From Flavobacteriaceae bacterium NBU2977 (lineage in GTDB: Bacteria > Bacteroidota > Bacteroidia > Flavobacteriales > Flavobacteriaceae), in assembly GCA_019931105.1 (NCBI GenBank), contig JAIOUW010000006.1:106507-170506 (forward strand): DNA of 64,000 nucleotides, read 5' to 3'. Every line of letters begins with the position of its first letter. Position 1 is the first letter of the stretch. Shown piece after piece: positions 35,819-44,398 of the stretch. A model generated the notes under the pieces. It was not told the DNA's origin, did no database searches, and saw nothing but the letters and a program-made list of their open reading frames with translations. Made by a program: the position numbers and the translations under genes.

Positions 35819-35826
35819 TACATTTG
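35819..35826 (+). promoter_or_regulatory. candidate -7 box for the Fur-family gene
   Basis: TACATTTG lies in the 44-bp gap between the RSH gene and the Fur-family gene and matches TAnnTTTG. No well-placed -33 TTG is visible. Confidence 0.4.
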
Positions 35827-35852
35827 TAGCTTATTATTGCTGCTGAAAAATT

Positions 35853-36317
35853 ATGGCTTCCAATAAGGATCAAGAGATTGTAAAAAGTGTTTTCACGGCC
35901 TTTTTAGAAGAGAACGGACATCGAAAAACACCGGAACGTTACGCCATACTTCAAGAAATATACAATAGTGACGAGCATTTTGATATAGAGTCGCTTTATA
36001 TCAATATGAAGAACAAAAAATATAGGGTCAGCCGTGCTACCCTATACAATACCATCGAGCTTTTGCTAGACTGCAAACTTGTTAGAAAACATCAATTTGG
36101 CAAGAACCAGGCGCAATACGAAAAATCGTATTTCGATCGGCAGCACGATCATGTCATCTTGACCGATACGGGCGAAGTAATGGAGTTCTGCGACCCCCGG
36201 ATCCAATCGATAAAAAAAACCATAGAAGAAGTGTTCGACATCAAAATAAACAACCATTCACTTTATTTCTACGGCACCAAGAACAAATCGGCCGAAAAAA
36301 TGCCGGGAACAGAGTAA
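35853..36317 (+). CDS. Fur family transcriptional regulator
   Basis: A 154-residue Fur-like repressor with an N-terminal winged helix ([31 protein letters not shown]) and a C-terminal dimerisation domain. The metal-sensing HDH motif remains (DRQHDHVIL), but the structural CxxC that normally follows is replaced by LTDTG, leaving only one Cys in FCDPRI. It may still sense a divalent metal through the regulatory site; identity of the metal is unknown. It is followed by purA after 28 bases. Confidence 0.9.
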   Translation: MASNKDQEIVKSVFTAFLEENGHRKTPERYAILQEIYNSDEHFDIESLYINMKNKKYRVSRATLYNTIELLLDCKLVRKHQFGKNQAQYEKSYFDRQHDHVILTDTGEVMEFCDPRIQSIKKTIEEVFDIKINNHSLYFYGTKNKSAEKMPGTE

Positions 36318-36345
36318 AAACAACAAACTAACCAAGAAAGAATAC

Positions 36346-37617
36346 ATGGCGGTAGATTTATTGTTAGGCCTGCAATGGGGAGATGAAGGAAAAGGAAAAA
36401 TAGTCGACGTACTGACTAAAGATTACGACATCATCGCTCGTTTTCAGGGTGGGCCGAACGCAGGGCATACTTTGGAATTTGACGGCATAAAACATGTACT
36501 GCATACCATTCCATCCGGTATTTTCCATAAAAATGCCATCAATGTGGTCGGTAACGGTGTGGTTATAGACCCTGTAATTTTCAAAAAAGAATTGGACAAT
36601 CTAAAGAAGTTCGATATCGATATCAAATCGAAATTGCTGATTTCAAGAAAAGCCCATCTCATTCTACCCACGCACAGACTATTGGACGCCGCTTCGGAAG
36701 CTTCAAAAGGAAAAGCCAAGATCGGTTCTACTTTAAAGGGCATCGGCCCTACCTATATGGATAAGACCGGCCGCAACGGTATGCGCATTGGTGATCTGGA
36801 ACTTGATGACTGGAAAGACAAATATCGTGCGCTCGCCAATAAGCACGAGGCCATGATCGATTTCTACGATGTTGATATTCAATACGACCTAAAAGATCTT
36901 GAGTCCGATTTTTGCGAAGCGGTCGAAGAGTTGAAGAAATTGACCTTTATCGACAGCGAAGAGTATTTGTACCAGGCCCAAAAGAAAGGCAAGAAAATAT
37001 TGGCCGAAGGTGCACAAGGTTCATTGCTCGATATCGATTTCGGCACCTACCCGTTTGTAACTTCAAGCAATACCACGGCAGCGGGCGCCTGCACGGGTCT
37101 CGGTGTTGCGCCAAATCAGATCGGCGATGTGAAGGGCATTTTCAAAGCCTATACGACAAGGGTCGGCAGCGGTCCTTTTCCGACAGAGCTTTTTGACGAA
37201 GACGGAGAAACCATGGGCCGTGTGGGCAATGAATTTGGCGCCACGACGGGCCGCCCAAGGCGATGTGGCTGGCTGGATCTCGTGGCCCTAAAATATGCAG
37301 TTCAAATCAATGGGGTCACCGTACTCATGATGATGAAGGGAGACGTACTCAGCGGATTCAAAAAAATCAAGGTATGCACGGCCTATAATTACAAAGGTGA
37401 AACAATATCGCATCTACCCTATAATATCGAGGTAGAGAACGTAACTCCAATCTATACCGAAATGGAAGGTTGGAAACAAGACCTTACAAAAATGACCTCG
37501 GCCGACGAACTGCCCAAAAATCTGAATGCCTACATCGATTTTCTCGAGACCGCCTTGGAAGTTCCCATTAAGATAGTCTCGGTGGGCCCTGACCGCACGC
37601 AGACGATACATAGGTAG
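36346..37617 (+). CDS. purA: adenylosuccinate synthetase
   Basis: PurA converts IMP and aspartate to adenylosuccinate with GTP, the first committed step to AMP. The 423 residues begin with LLGLQWGDEGKGKIVD (catalytic Asp and phosphate loop), then GGPNAGHT, and later GIGPTYMDKTGRNGMR, AQGSLLDIDFGTYPFVTSSNT, YTTRVGSGPFPTEL and GRPRRCGWLDLVALKY. All are canonical and the length is normal. The closeness to the RSH and Fur genes is common in Flavobacteriaceae. Confidence 0.98.
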   Translation: MAVDLLLGLQWGDEGKGKIVDVLTKDYDIIARFQGGPNAGHTLEFDGIKHVLHTIPSGIFHKNAINVVGNGVVIDPVIFKKELDNLKKFDIDIKSKLLISRKAHLILPTHRLLDAASEASKGKAKIGSTLKGIGPTYMDKTGRNGMRIGDLELDDWKDKYRALANKHEAMIDFYDVDIQYDLKDLESDFCEAVEELKKLTFIDSEEYLYQAQKKGKKILAEGAQGSLLDIDFGTYPFVTSSNTTAAGACTGLGVAPNQIGDVKGIFKAYTTRVGSGPFPTELFDEDGETMGRVGNEFGATTGRPRRCGWLDLVALKYAVQINGVTVLMMMKGDVLSGFKKIKVCTAYNYKGETISHLPYNIEVENVTPIYTEMEGWKQDLTKMTSADELPKNLNAYIDFLETALEVPIKIVSVGPDRTQTIHR

Positions 37618-37749
37618 TTCAAAGTTGTTTACTACCCTTTCGATGTTACGATTTTTCACGATCGGATCAAAATTGTTGTTCAGCTACAGGTCGATGTAGT
37701 TCGGATAAAAAAGTACCTATGATATCCCACAATTTCATTAAATTACGGG

Positions 37750-39756
37750 ATGCTAAGAATCTACACCTTGAAAGGGTTTCTTTTTATGATCCTTGTTTCG
37801 GCTTTATTCGCATGTGAGCATTCCCAGAAAGAGGAAGATAAAATAGATTTATCGCTCAATTCCCTTTTCTCGGACCATATGGTCTTACAGCAAAACGACG
37901 ATGTTGCATTTTGGGGAAAATATACCCCGGCCCAAGAACTATCTATTGTTGCAAGCTGGGGGGAAAAAACCTCGGTTTCAACCGATGGTATGGGCCAATG
38001 GACCGCCCGATTGAAAACGCCAAGGGCCGGTGGACCTTTTACCGTGACGATCACTGCAAAAGACAGTACCATTACATTGAAAGATATTCTTATCGGCGAA
38101 GTCTGGTTGGCCTCTGGGCAATCGAATATGGAGATGCCCTTAAAAGGCTTTCTACCGAACGACCCCATCGACGATTCAGAAGAAGAAATCGCCAATGCTA
38201 ATTTTCCTCAAATACGCTATATCGACGTTCCAAGAACGATCGCCCCGCTTCCTGAAAAAGAATTCGAAGGTCAATGGAAGCCTTTGAATCCTGAGACGGC
38301 TTCCGATTTCAGTGCAACGGCCTATTTCTTTGCCCGAAAATTGCATCAGGAATTGGATGTGCCGGTTGGAATTATTACAAGCAATTGGGGCGGCACACCC
38401 GTGGAATCGTGGATGAGCAAGGAAAAAATAATTTCCCTTGGGGAATTCGAAAAAGAGCTCGAAGCGATAAAACCGGAAAATATTAAAGTTTTCGAGGATT
38501 GGTATTCAAAATTCCCGACTAAAAAAATTCCTGTATCAGAAGAGGAATGGCAAAATCTAAACCTTGATGACGCCGCTTACGCAAATAGTGACTTCGATGA
38601 TTCAAAATGGAACACCACGGCCTTACCTGTCGTAGTGGAAAATCTTAAGGTCATTAATAAAGATGGGGTCTATTGGTTTCGAAAAAAAGTGATGATCGAA
38701 GATCAGACCTCGAATTATACTTTCAAGGTAACGGGTGGTATAGACGATTCTGACATTACCTATGTGAACGGTGAGAAAATCGGTAGCACCTTCGGCCATA
38801 ATACCCCTAGAAATTATGCCATACGCAAAGGCTTATTGAAAGAAGGAGAAAACACCTTGGCAGTTCGCGTTATCGATACCGGGGGCGGTGGTGGCTTTAT
38901 TGGTGATGTCACATTGACCAAAAACGATACCGATACGGCAGTCGATATTCTTGAAGGATGGAGCTATCAACAAATAGCGGGCATACAAGTATCCGACTTT
39001 TTGTTGCTACATAAGAACCAAGGTGCCCTTGAAAATCCTCCCAAAGGTCTGGAGTCGTTCAAATTGGATGCCCACACCCCATCGACCTTGTACAATGGTA
39101 TGATCAAGCCTTTGATCCCGTATTCGGTCAAAGGGGCCATATGGTATCAAGGAGAAAGTAACGTAGGTCGCCATGATCAATACTTAAAGCTCTTCCCAGG
39201 CATGATCCAAGACTGGCGCGAGCGTTGGAACGGTGATTTTTCGTTCTACTTTGTTCAAATTGCGCCTTTCGAATATGGCAATGGACTATCACCTGCCCTT
39301 CGAGATGCCCAGAGAAAAAGCCTTAAAACCCCAAAAACGGGCATGGCCGTCACTATGGATATCGGTGTATCGAACAACATTCACCCAGGCAATAAACAAG
39401 ATGTGGGAGATCGGCTGGCGCGACTGGCCTTGGTAAATGATTACGGTAAGGATATTGTCGCTTCTGGCCCACTCTACAAATCCCAAACCATTTCAGGAAA
39501 TAAAATAGCATTGGCATTCGAATATGCAGAAAGCGGATTAGTGGCTCAAAACCCAAATCCATCAGGATTCGAAATCGCTGGAGAAGATAGAATATTTCAT
39601 CCTGCCGTAGCAAAGATTGAGGGAGACAAGGTAGAAGTCTCGTCACCATCGGTAAACGCTCCGAAATATGTACGGTATGGCTGGAAAGATTATATTGCAG
39701 GTTCCCTGTTTAATACGGAAGGCCTACCGGCATCCTCTTTTACAACTGAAGAATAA
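37750..39756 (+). CDS. sialate O-acetylesterase-like SGNH lipoprotein
   Basis: A 668-residue exported esterase. The N-terminus ends in a lipoprotein signal with lipobox LFAC. SGNH blocks are ASGQSNMEMPLKG (Ser motif), SNWGGTPVESWMS and WYQGESNVGRHDQY. A jelly-roll insert near residues 270-400 (WQNLNLDDAAYANSDFDDSKWN) is usual for the sialate 9-O-acetylesterase group. Such enzymes remove acetyl groups from sialic acids or other acetylated glycans so that glycosidases can act. It opens a plus-strand carbohydrate locus and the next gene begins 14 bases later. Confidence 0.9.
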   Translation: MLRIYTLKGFLFMILVSALFACEHSQKEEDKIDLSLNSLFSDHMVLQQNDDVAFWGKYTPAQELSIVASWGEKTSVSTDGMGQWTARLKTPRAGGPFTVTITAKDSTITLKDILIGEVWLASGQSNMEMPLKGFLPNDPIDDSEEEIANANFPQIRYIDVPRTIAPLPEKEFEGQWKPLNPETASDFSATAYFFARKLHQELDVPVGIITSNWGGTPVESWMSKEKIISLGEFEKELEAIKPENIKVFEDWYSKFPTKKIPVSEEEWQNLNLDDAAYANSDFDDSKWNTTALPVVVENLKVINKDGVYWFRKKVMIEDQTSNYTFKVTGGIDDSDITYVNGEKIGSTFGHNTPRNYAIRKGLLKEGENTLAVRVIDTGGGGGFIGDVTLTKNDTDTAVDILEGWSYQQIAGIQVSDFLLLHKNQGALENPPKGLESFKLDAHTPSTLYNGMIKPLIPYSVKGAIWYQGESNVGRHDQYLKLFPGMIQDWRERWNGDFSFYFVQIAPFEYGNGLSPALRDAQRKSLKTPKTGMAVTMDIGVSNNIHPGNKQDVGDRLARLALVNDYGKDIVASGPLYKSQTISGNKIALAFEYAESGLVAQNPNPSGFEIAGEDRIFHPAVAKIEGDKVEVSSPSVNAPKYVRYGWKDYIAGSLFNTEGLPASSFTTEE

Positions 39757-39770
39757 TTAATACGATACCA

Positions 39771-41171
39771 ATGAGTAACAACTTGAACAGAAGAAATTTT
39801 ATTCGCAAGACATCGCTTGCGGGCGCAGCCTTATCAATGGGGCCTTTGATGTCTCAAACCACGGTCGAATATTCAGAACGCCCCTTTATGCACAAATACA
39901 TGGGCGGATTTGCCGCGCCTAAACTCGAAACCGTGAGAGCGGCCTTTATCGGGGTCGGAAATAGGGGGCCTTCACATTTGAAATTCTTTGCCGGTCTACC
40001 GGGTACCGAAGTTGTCGCAATTTGCGACCTCTATGAAGACCTTGCCAAAAAGTGGGGCGATGAAGCCAAGAAAATAGGCAATGGAAAACAGCATCAAAAT
40101 ATCAAGCTCTATTACGGCGGCGAGAACAAATGGCGTACCATGTTGGACGAGGTAAAACCCGATGTCGTATTTGTCATCACCAATTGGGCCAATCACGCCC
40201 CCATGGTAATCGAGTCCATGAAAAAAGGCGCACATGCCTTTACGGAAGTTCCGATGGCATTGACGATCGATGAGACGTGGGATATTGTGGACACCTCTGA
40301 AGCGACCGGAAAGCATTGTATGATGATGGAAAATGTCAATTATGCCAGAGAAGAACTGATGTACCTGAACATGTGCCGACAAGGAGTGATCGGCGAACCT
40401 TTGCATGCCGAGGCTGCCTATATCCATGAACTGCGTTTTCAGATGGAGGAACAAGATCGGTTTACAGGGTCGTGGCGTACGCCGCATTATGCCCATCGCA
40501 ACGGAAATCTCTACCCCACACACGGTTTGGGGCCTGTTGCACAATATATGAACTTGGCACGTACCGAGGACAATTTTGGCACCTTGGTATCTTATTCCAC
40601 TCCCGCGCGGGGCCGAAAATCATATGCCGAAAAGAATTATCCCGCAGACCACAATTGGAACAAGCTCGACTTCAAGGGTGGAGATTTAAACACTTCGATC
40701 GTTAAGACACATTTGGGGCGTACCATCATGATCCAATGGGACGAGACCAGTCCGCGCCCTTATTCGCGCCACAATTTGATTCAAGGCACAAAAGGAATCC
40801 TGGCAGGTTTCCCGACGCGTATAGCCCTAGAAGGCGGTGTTGAAGGTGCGACCGAAAACCATCATCAATGGGCCCAAGGAGAACAATTGGCGGCAATATA
40901 TGAGAAGTATGATCATCCGCTCTACAAAAGGTTGAACCAAGCCGCTAAAGGAAGTGGTCATGGTGGCATGGACGGTATTATGATGTACCGTATCGTCGAA
41001 TGTCTGCAAAAGGGGCTCCCACTCGACCAAAATGTATATGAAGGTGCCTTTTGGAGTGCGGTCAGTCCATTGAGCGAAGCTTCGGTGGCCAATGGCGGCA
41101 TGCCACAGGCTTTCCCAGATTTCACCCGTGGTAATTGGACCAGCACAGAACCTTTGAAAATTATTAGTTAA
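39771..41171 (+). CDS. exported Gfo/Idh/MocA oxidoreductase, GH109-like
   Basis: A 466-residue NAD-dependent oxidoreductase-fold protein with a Tat-like signal (NRRNFIRKTSLAGAALSMG). The Rossmann motif GVGNRGPSHL is near residue 62 and the EVPMALT motif near 159. HGLGPVAQYMN together with YPTHG matches the conserved sugar-binding region of GH109 alpha-N-acetylgalactosaminidases, which cleave glycosides through an NAD-dependent 3-keto intermediate. GH109-type activity is plausible, but I cannot exclude a plain sugar dehydrogenase. Export suggests that the cofactor is bound before Tat transport. Confidence 0.85.
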   Translation: MSNNLNRRNFIRKTSLAGAALSMGPLMSQTTVEYSERPFMHKYMGGFAAPKLETVRAAFIGVGNRGPSHLKFFAGLPGTEVVAICDLYEDLAKKWGDEAKKIGNGKQHQNIKLYYGGENKWRTMLDEVKPDVVFVITNWANHAPMVIESMKKGAHAFTEVPMALTIDETWDIVDTSEATGKHCMMMENVNYAREELMYLNMCRQGVIGEPLHAEAAYIHELRFQMEEQDRFTGSWRTPHYAHRNGNLYPTHGLGPVAQYMNLARTEDNFGTLVSYSTPARGRKSYAEKNYPADHNWNKLDFKGGDLNTSIVKTHLGRTIMIQWDETSPRPYSRHNLIQGTKGILAGFPTRIALEGGVEGATENHHQWAQGEQLAAIYEKYDHPLYKRLNQAAKGSGHGGMDGIMMYRIVECLQKGLPLDQNVYEGAFWSAVSPLSEASVANGGMPQAFPDFTRGNWTSTEPLKIIS

Positions 41172-41232
41172 AACCTATTCGAATAAATCGTACGATTCCT
41201 GTTTTTTGCAGGAGCGACCAAAAACAATTTCA

Positions 41233-42042
41233 ATGCAAAAATCAATTTTATTGGCTGTGTTTTCCATAGCCGTACTATCCTGCAAGACCGAAAAAAAAAC
41301 TGAAAAATCAGAACCCGTGGCCGACACCGAAGTCAAAGCAGATGACTGGATCTATCTTTTTGACGGCTCAAGTCTTGAAGGCTGGCGCGGTTATAACGGA
41401 AAAACGATGCCCCCAGGTTGGGTGATCGAAGACAGCGTACTGACATTCAAGACTGATTTAGGACTTGAAAAACTGGATAGTGAAGAGGCCTACGAAGGTG
41501 GAAAGGACATCATCTATGCCGCCGAAGAGTTCGATAATTTTGAATTATACCTTGAATGGAAATTACCAGAGGGTGGCAATAGCGGCATTTTCTATCATTT
41601 AAAGGAGGGCTATAACGGTCCACCAGAGGTTTCGCCAGAATACCAATTGATCGACGACGAGAATTATGCGAAAATGCATGAGAAGAGCTTGACCGAATAC
41701 AATAAAAGTCTGGGGTACACCGAAAAACCCGAAGAATTGAAGCCGCTACAGCAAACCGGCGCCGATTACGCAATGCATCCGGCACCGGCAAATAAAACGT
41801 TGCACCCTATCGGTGAATGGAACTCGTCGAAAATCGTTTTCACCCCTGAAAAAGTCGAACATTGGCTCAATGGTGAAATGCTCTTTTCCTTTGTTCCATG
41901 GGATGACGATTGGCAAGAAAAGAAAAACTCCGATAAGTGGAAAAATTCTGAAGACTACGGTAAATACGAATCCGGATTCATCGGTTTGCAAGATCATGCA
42001 AGTCCCATCTGGTTCAGAAATATAAAAATCAAAAAACTATAA
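41233..42042 (+). CDS. DUF1080 lipoprotein (3-keto-glycoside hydrolase/lyase family)
   Basis: A 269-residue lipoprotein from the ATG at 41233, with signal MQKSILLAVFSIAVLSC and lipobox VLSC; an upstream in-frame TTG at 41206 would spoil the signal. The mature part is one DUF1080 domain with DDWIYLFDGSSLEGWRGY, PPGWVIEDSVL, FELYLEWKLPEGGNSGIFYHL, PEYQLIDDE and the closing GFIGLQDHASPIWFRNIKIK. DUF1080 members act on 3-keto-glucosides made by dehydrogenases. It stands between two Gfo/Idh/MocA genes, which fits that role. Confidence 0.9.
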   Translation: MQKSILLAVFSIAVLSCKTEKKTEKSEPVADTEVKADDWIYLFDGSSLEGWRGYNGKTMPPGWVIEDSVLTFKTDLGLEKLDSEEAYEGGKDIIYAAEEFDNFELYLEWKLPEGGNSGIFYHLKEGYNGPPEVSPEYQLIDDENYAKMHEKSLTEYNKSLGYTEKPEELKPLQQTGADYAMHPAPANKTLHPIGEWNSSKIVFTPEKVEHWLNGEMLFSFVPWDDDWQEKKNSDKWKNSEDYGKYESGFIGLQDHASPIWFRNIKIKKL

Positions 42043-42053
42043 AATATTATAAA

Positions 42054-43469
42054 ATGAATAAAAGGGATTTTCTCAAAAAAAGTAGTCTTGGTGCCGTAGG
42101 GGTTGCCCTCGCACCGTCTTTGGTAATGGGTAAAACCGGACCCCATGGACGCCTGCGAACTGCACACATCGGTGTGGGCAATATGGGCGCGGCCGATCTA
42201 CAGGCAATATCTTCCCATAAACTAGTTGACGTTACGGCACTTTGCGATGTTGATGCCAAGAATCTTGCTGCCGCAAAAAAACTGCATCCAAACGCAAAAA
42301 CATATTCAGATTACAGGGTCATGCTAAAAGAATTGGCCAATGAAATTGATGCAGTTATCGTATCGACACCCGATCATACCCACGCACCGGCATCGATGAT
42401 GGCCATGAACATGAACAAACCGGTCTACTGTCAAAAACCATTGACACATTATGTCTCCGAAGCCAGGGCCATGAAAAAATTGGCATCCAAAAAAAACTTG
42501 GTCACGCAAATGGGCATTCAAGTTCATTCCTTTTACGATTACAAACTAGCTACCCTTCTTATTCAATCGGGAATTATCGGAAAAGTACATACCGTACATG
42601 CATGGTCTCCCAAGAATTGGGGGTATGATGGCCCGAAGCCTGAGGGCAGTGACCCCGTACCTGAAAGCTTAGATTGGAATCTCTGGCTAGGCACATCGGC
42701 AAAAACAGCTTATAAAGAAGGTGTTTATCACCCGGGTAACTGGCGAAAATTGATGGATTATGGCTGCGGAACATTGGGTGATATGGGGGTCCATATCTTC
42801 GATACGCCATATAATGCGCTGAATCTTGATGTGCCGAAGACCATTAGAAACGAATGCCGTGCACCAAGTGGGTTTGGTTATCCTGAAAAGAATATTGTGA
42901 CCTATGAGTTTCCGGCCACCGAATATACGGCAGATACCTTGAAGTGGATTTGGTACGACGGTCCCGGTGCCCCTGAAGACCATGAAGACCTCATACTACC
43001 AGGAGCCAGTTCGTCGAAGAACGATAAAAAGGGTGAACAAAGCATGGAGGATAAAATGTCTTTGGATGCCAAAACGGCCGCCAAAGGTGAGTTGCCCGAA
43101 CAGGGGGCCATGTTTGTGGGTGAAAACGGGCGCCTATTACTACCGCATTTCATGCAATTGCCCTCAAAAATAGTGGACGGTGAATATGTTGATATCTCCA
43201 AAGAAATCGAGGCTATGGGTATCGGCGAACCTGTTCGCAACTATGAATCGGAAGGGCCCAAACACTACCATCAGTTCGTTGACGCCTGTCTGGGCAATGG
43301 CGAAACGACCGCGCCTTTTTCGTATGCATCGAGGCTGACCGAAACCATTTTGTTGGGCGTAATTGCCGGGCGTTTTCCGAACCAGACCTTGCATTGGGAC
43401 AGTTCTTCGGCCAGGTTCTCAGAAGAAGAAGCCAACCAATATCTGGAAGGAAGCTATCGCGAGTTTTGA
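42054..43469 (+). CDS. exported Gfo/Idh/MocA family oxidoreductase
   Basis: A 471-residue oxidoreductase with an N-terminal KRDFLKKSSLGAVGVALAPS signal that resembles a Tat motif with Lys-Arg. The NAD-binding site is HIGVGNMGAADLQAI, and VYCQKPLTH corresponds to the conserved EKP catalytic-lysine motif with Gln in place of Glu. The C-terminal domain carries GDMGVHIFDTPYNAL and KHYHQFVDACLGNG. It is a paralog of the gene at 39771 but of another subgroup, as in loci that oxidise glycosides at C3. The spacing of 11 bases from the DUF1080 gene indicates one operon. Confidence 0.88.
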   Translation: MNKRDFLKKSSLGAVGVALAPSLVMGKTGPHGRLRTAHIGVGNMGAADLQAISSHKLVDVTALCDVDAKNLAAAKKLHPNAKTYSDYRVMLKELANEIDAVIVSTPDHTHAPASMMAMNMNKPVYCQKPLTHYVSEARAMKKLASKKNLVTQMGIQVHSFYDYKLATLLIQSGIIGKVHTVHAWSPKNWGYDGPKPEGSDPVPESLDWNLWLGTSAKTAYKEGVYHPGNWRKLMDYGCGTLGDMGVHIFDTPYNALNLDVPKTIRNECRAPSGFGYPEKNIVTYEFPATEYTADTLKWIWYDGPGAPEDHEDLILPGASSSKNDKKGEQSMEDKMSLDAKTAAKGELPEQGAMFVGENGRLLLPHFMQLPSKIVDGEYVDISKEIEAMGIGEPVRNYESEGPKHYHQFVDACLGNGETTAPFSYASRLTETILLGVIAGRFPNQTLHWDSSSARFSEEEANQYLEGSYREF

Positions 43470-43504
43470 GCAGGTCCGTTTCGTGTACGGGAAAATTTGG
43501 TATT

Positions 43505-44344
43505 ATGAATTTATCTAGAAAAGGTTTTATCAAAACTGTCGGTCTGGCGACCGTTGGCTTGGGCACTTCATCTTTTTCAAGTACAAAAGAATTGCCAGAA
43601 AAGAAATTGAACGACCACCAACTGACAGTCGGCCTTGCCTCGTACACCCTTCGAAAATATAGTCTTGACGAACTTATTGAGATCGTACAGCGACTGGATA
43701 TCAAGGATGTTGCCTTCAAAAGTTTTCATCTACCTTATGAATCGACCGATGAAGAACTGCGGTATATCCGTGATAAGGTCAAGGCGAGGGGCCTTAACCT
43801 GTATGGGGGCGGCGTCATCTACTTCAAAAGTGCGGACGATGTAGAAACATATTTCAACTATGCAAAAACGGCAGGTCTGAAAATGATCATCGGTGCCCCG
43901 AACCATGAATTGTTGCCAGCCATCGAAAAAAAGGTAAAGGAAACCAATATCAAATTGGCGATCCACAACCATGGCCCGGAGGACGATATTTTTCCGTCCC
44001 CCAAAAGTGTGTATGATAAAATCGCAGATCTTGATGAACGCATAGGCCTTTGTATCGACACCGGGCATACCTTTCGCCTGAACCTTGATCCGGCAGCCGA
44101 GATCAAAAAGTATAAAGACCGATTGTACGATGTACATATCAAGGATATCGACGAGCAGATTCCCGAAGGAAAGAATGTTGAGATCGGACGCGGCAAAATG
44201 GATATTGCCAATATTATGAGAGCCTTGAAAGAAATAAAGTACTCCGGTATTTTGGGCATTGAATATGAAAAAGATGGGAATCAGGCCATTTCAGGACTTT
44301 CGGAATCGATTGGTTACGTAAGGGGAATTTTAAGTATGCTCTAA
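43505..44344 (+). CDS. sugar phosphate isomerase/epimerase-like TIM-barrel protein
   Basis: A 279-residue protein of the xylose isomerase-like TIM-barrel superfamily. I start at the ATG at 43505, giving a Tat/Sec-like signal NLSRKGFIKTVGLATVGLG; a longer reading overlaps the preceding gene. Metal-binding positions appear in LAIHNHGPED, CIDTGHTFR, DVHIKDI and GIEYEKDG. Members of this family occur beside DUF1080 and Gfo/Idh genes and may isomerise or hydrate 3-keto sugars. The exact reaction is not determinable from sequence. Confidence 0.87.
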   Translation: MNLSRKGFIKTVGLATVGLGTSSFSSTKELPEKKLNDHQLTVGLASYTLRKYSLDELIEIVQRLDIKDVAFKSFHLPYESTDEELRYIRDKVKARGLNLYGGGVIYFKSADDVETYFNYAKTAGLKMIIGAPNHELLPAIEKKVKETNIKLAIHNHGPEDDIFPSPKSVYDKIADLDERIGLCIDTGHTFRLNLDPAAEIKKYKDRLYDVHIKDIDEQIPEGKNVEIGRGKMDIANIMRALKEIKYSGILGIEYEKDGNQAISGLSESIGYVRGILSML

Positions 44345-44398
44345 TTCTATATAAAAGCGTATGTCTAGAACTTTCCCCGAAATATAAACCGTCTGCAA

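Noticed and set aside
37618..37749. Terminator after purA
   Set aside because: The gap has short inverted stretches but no stem followed by a T-run.
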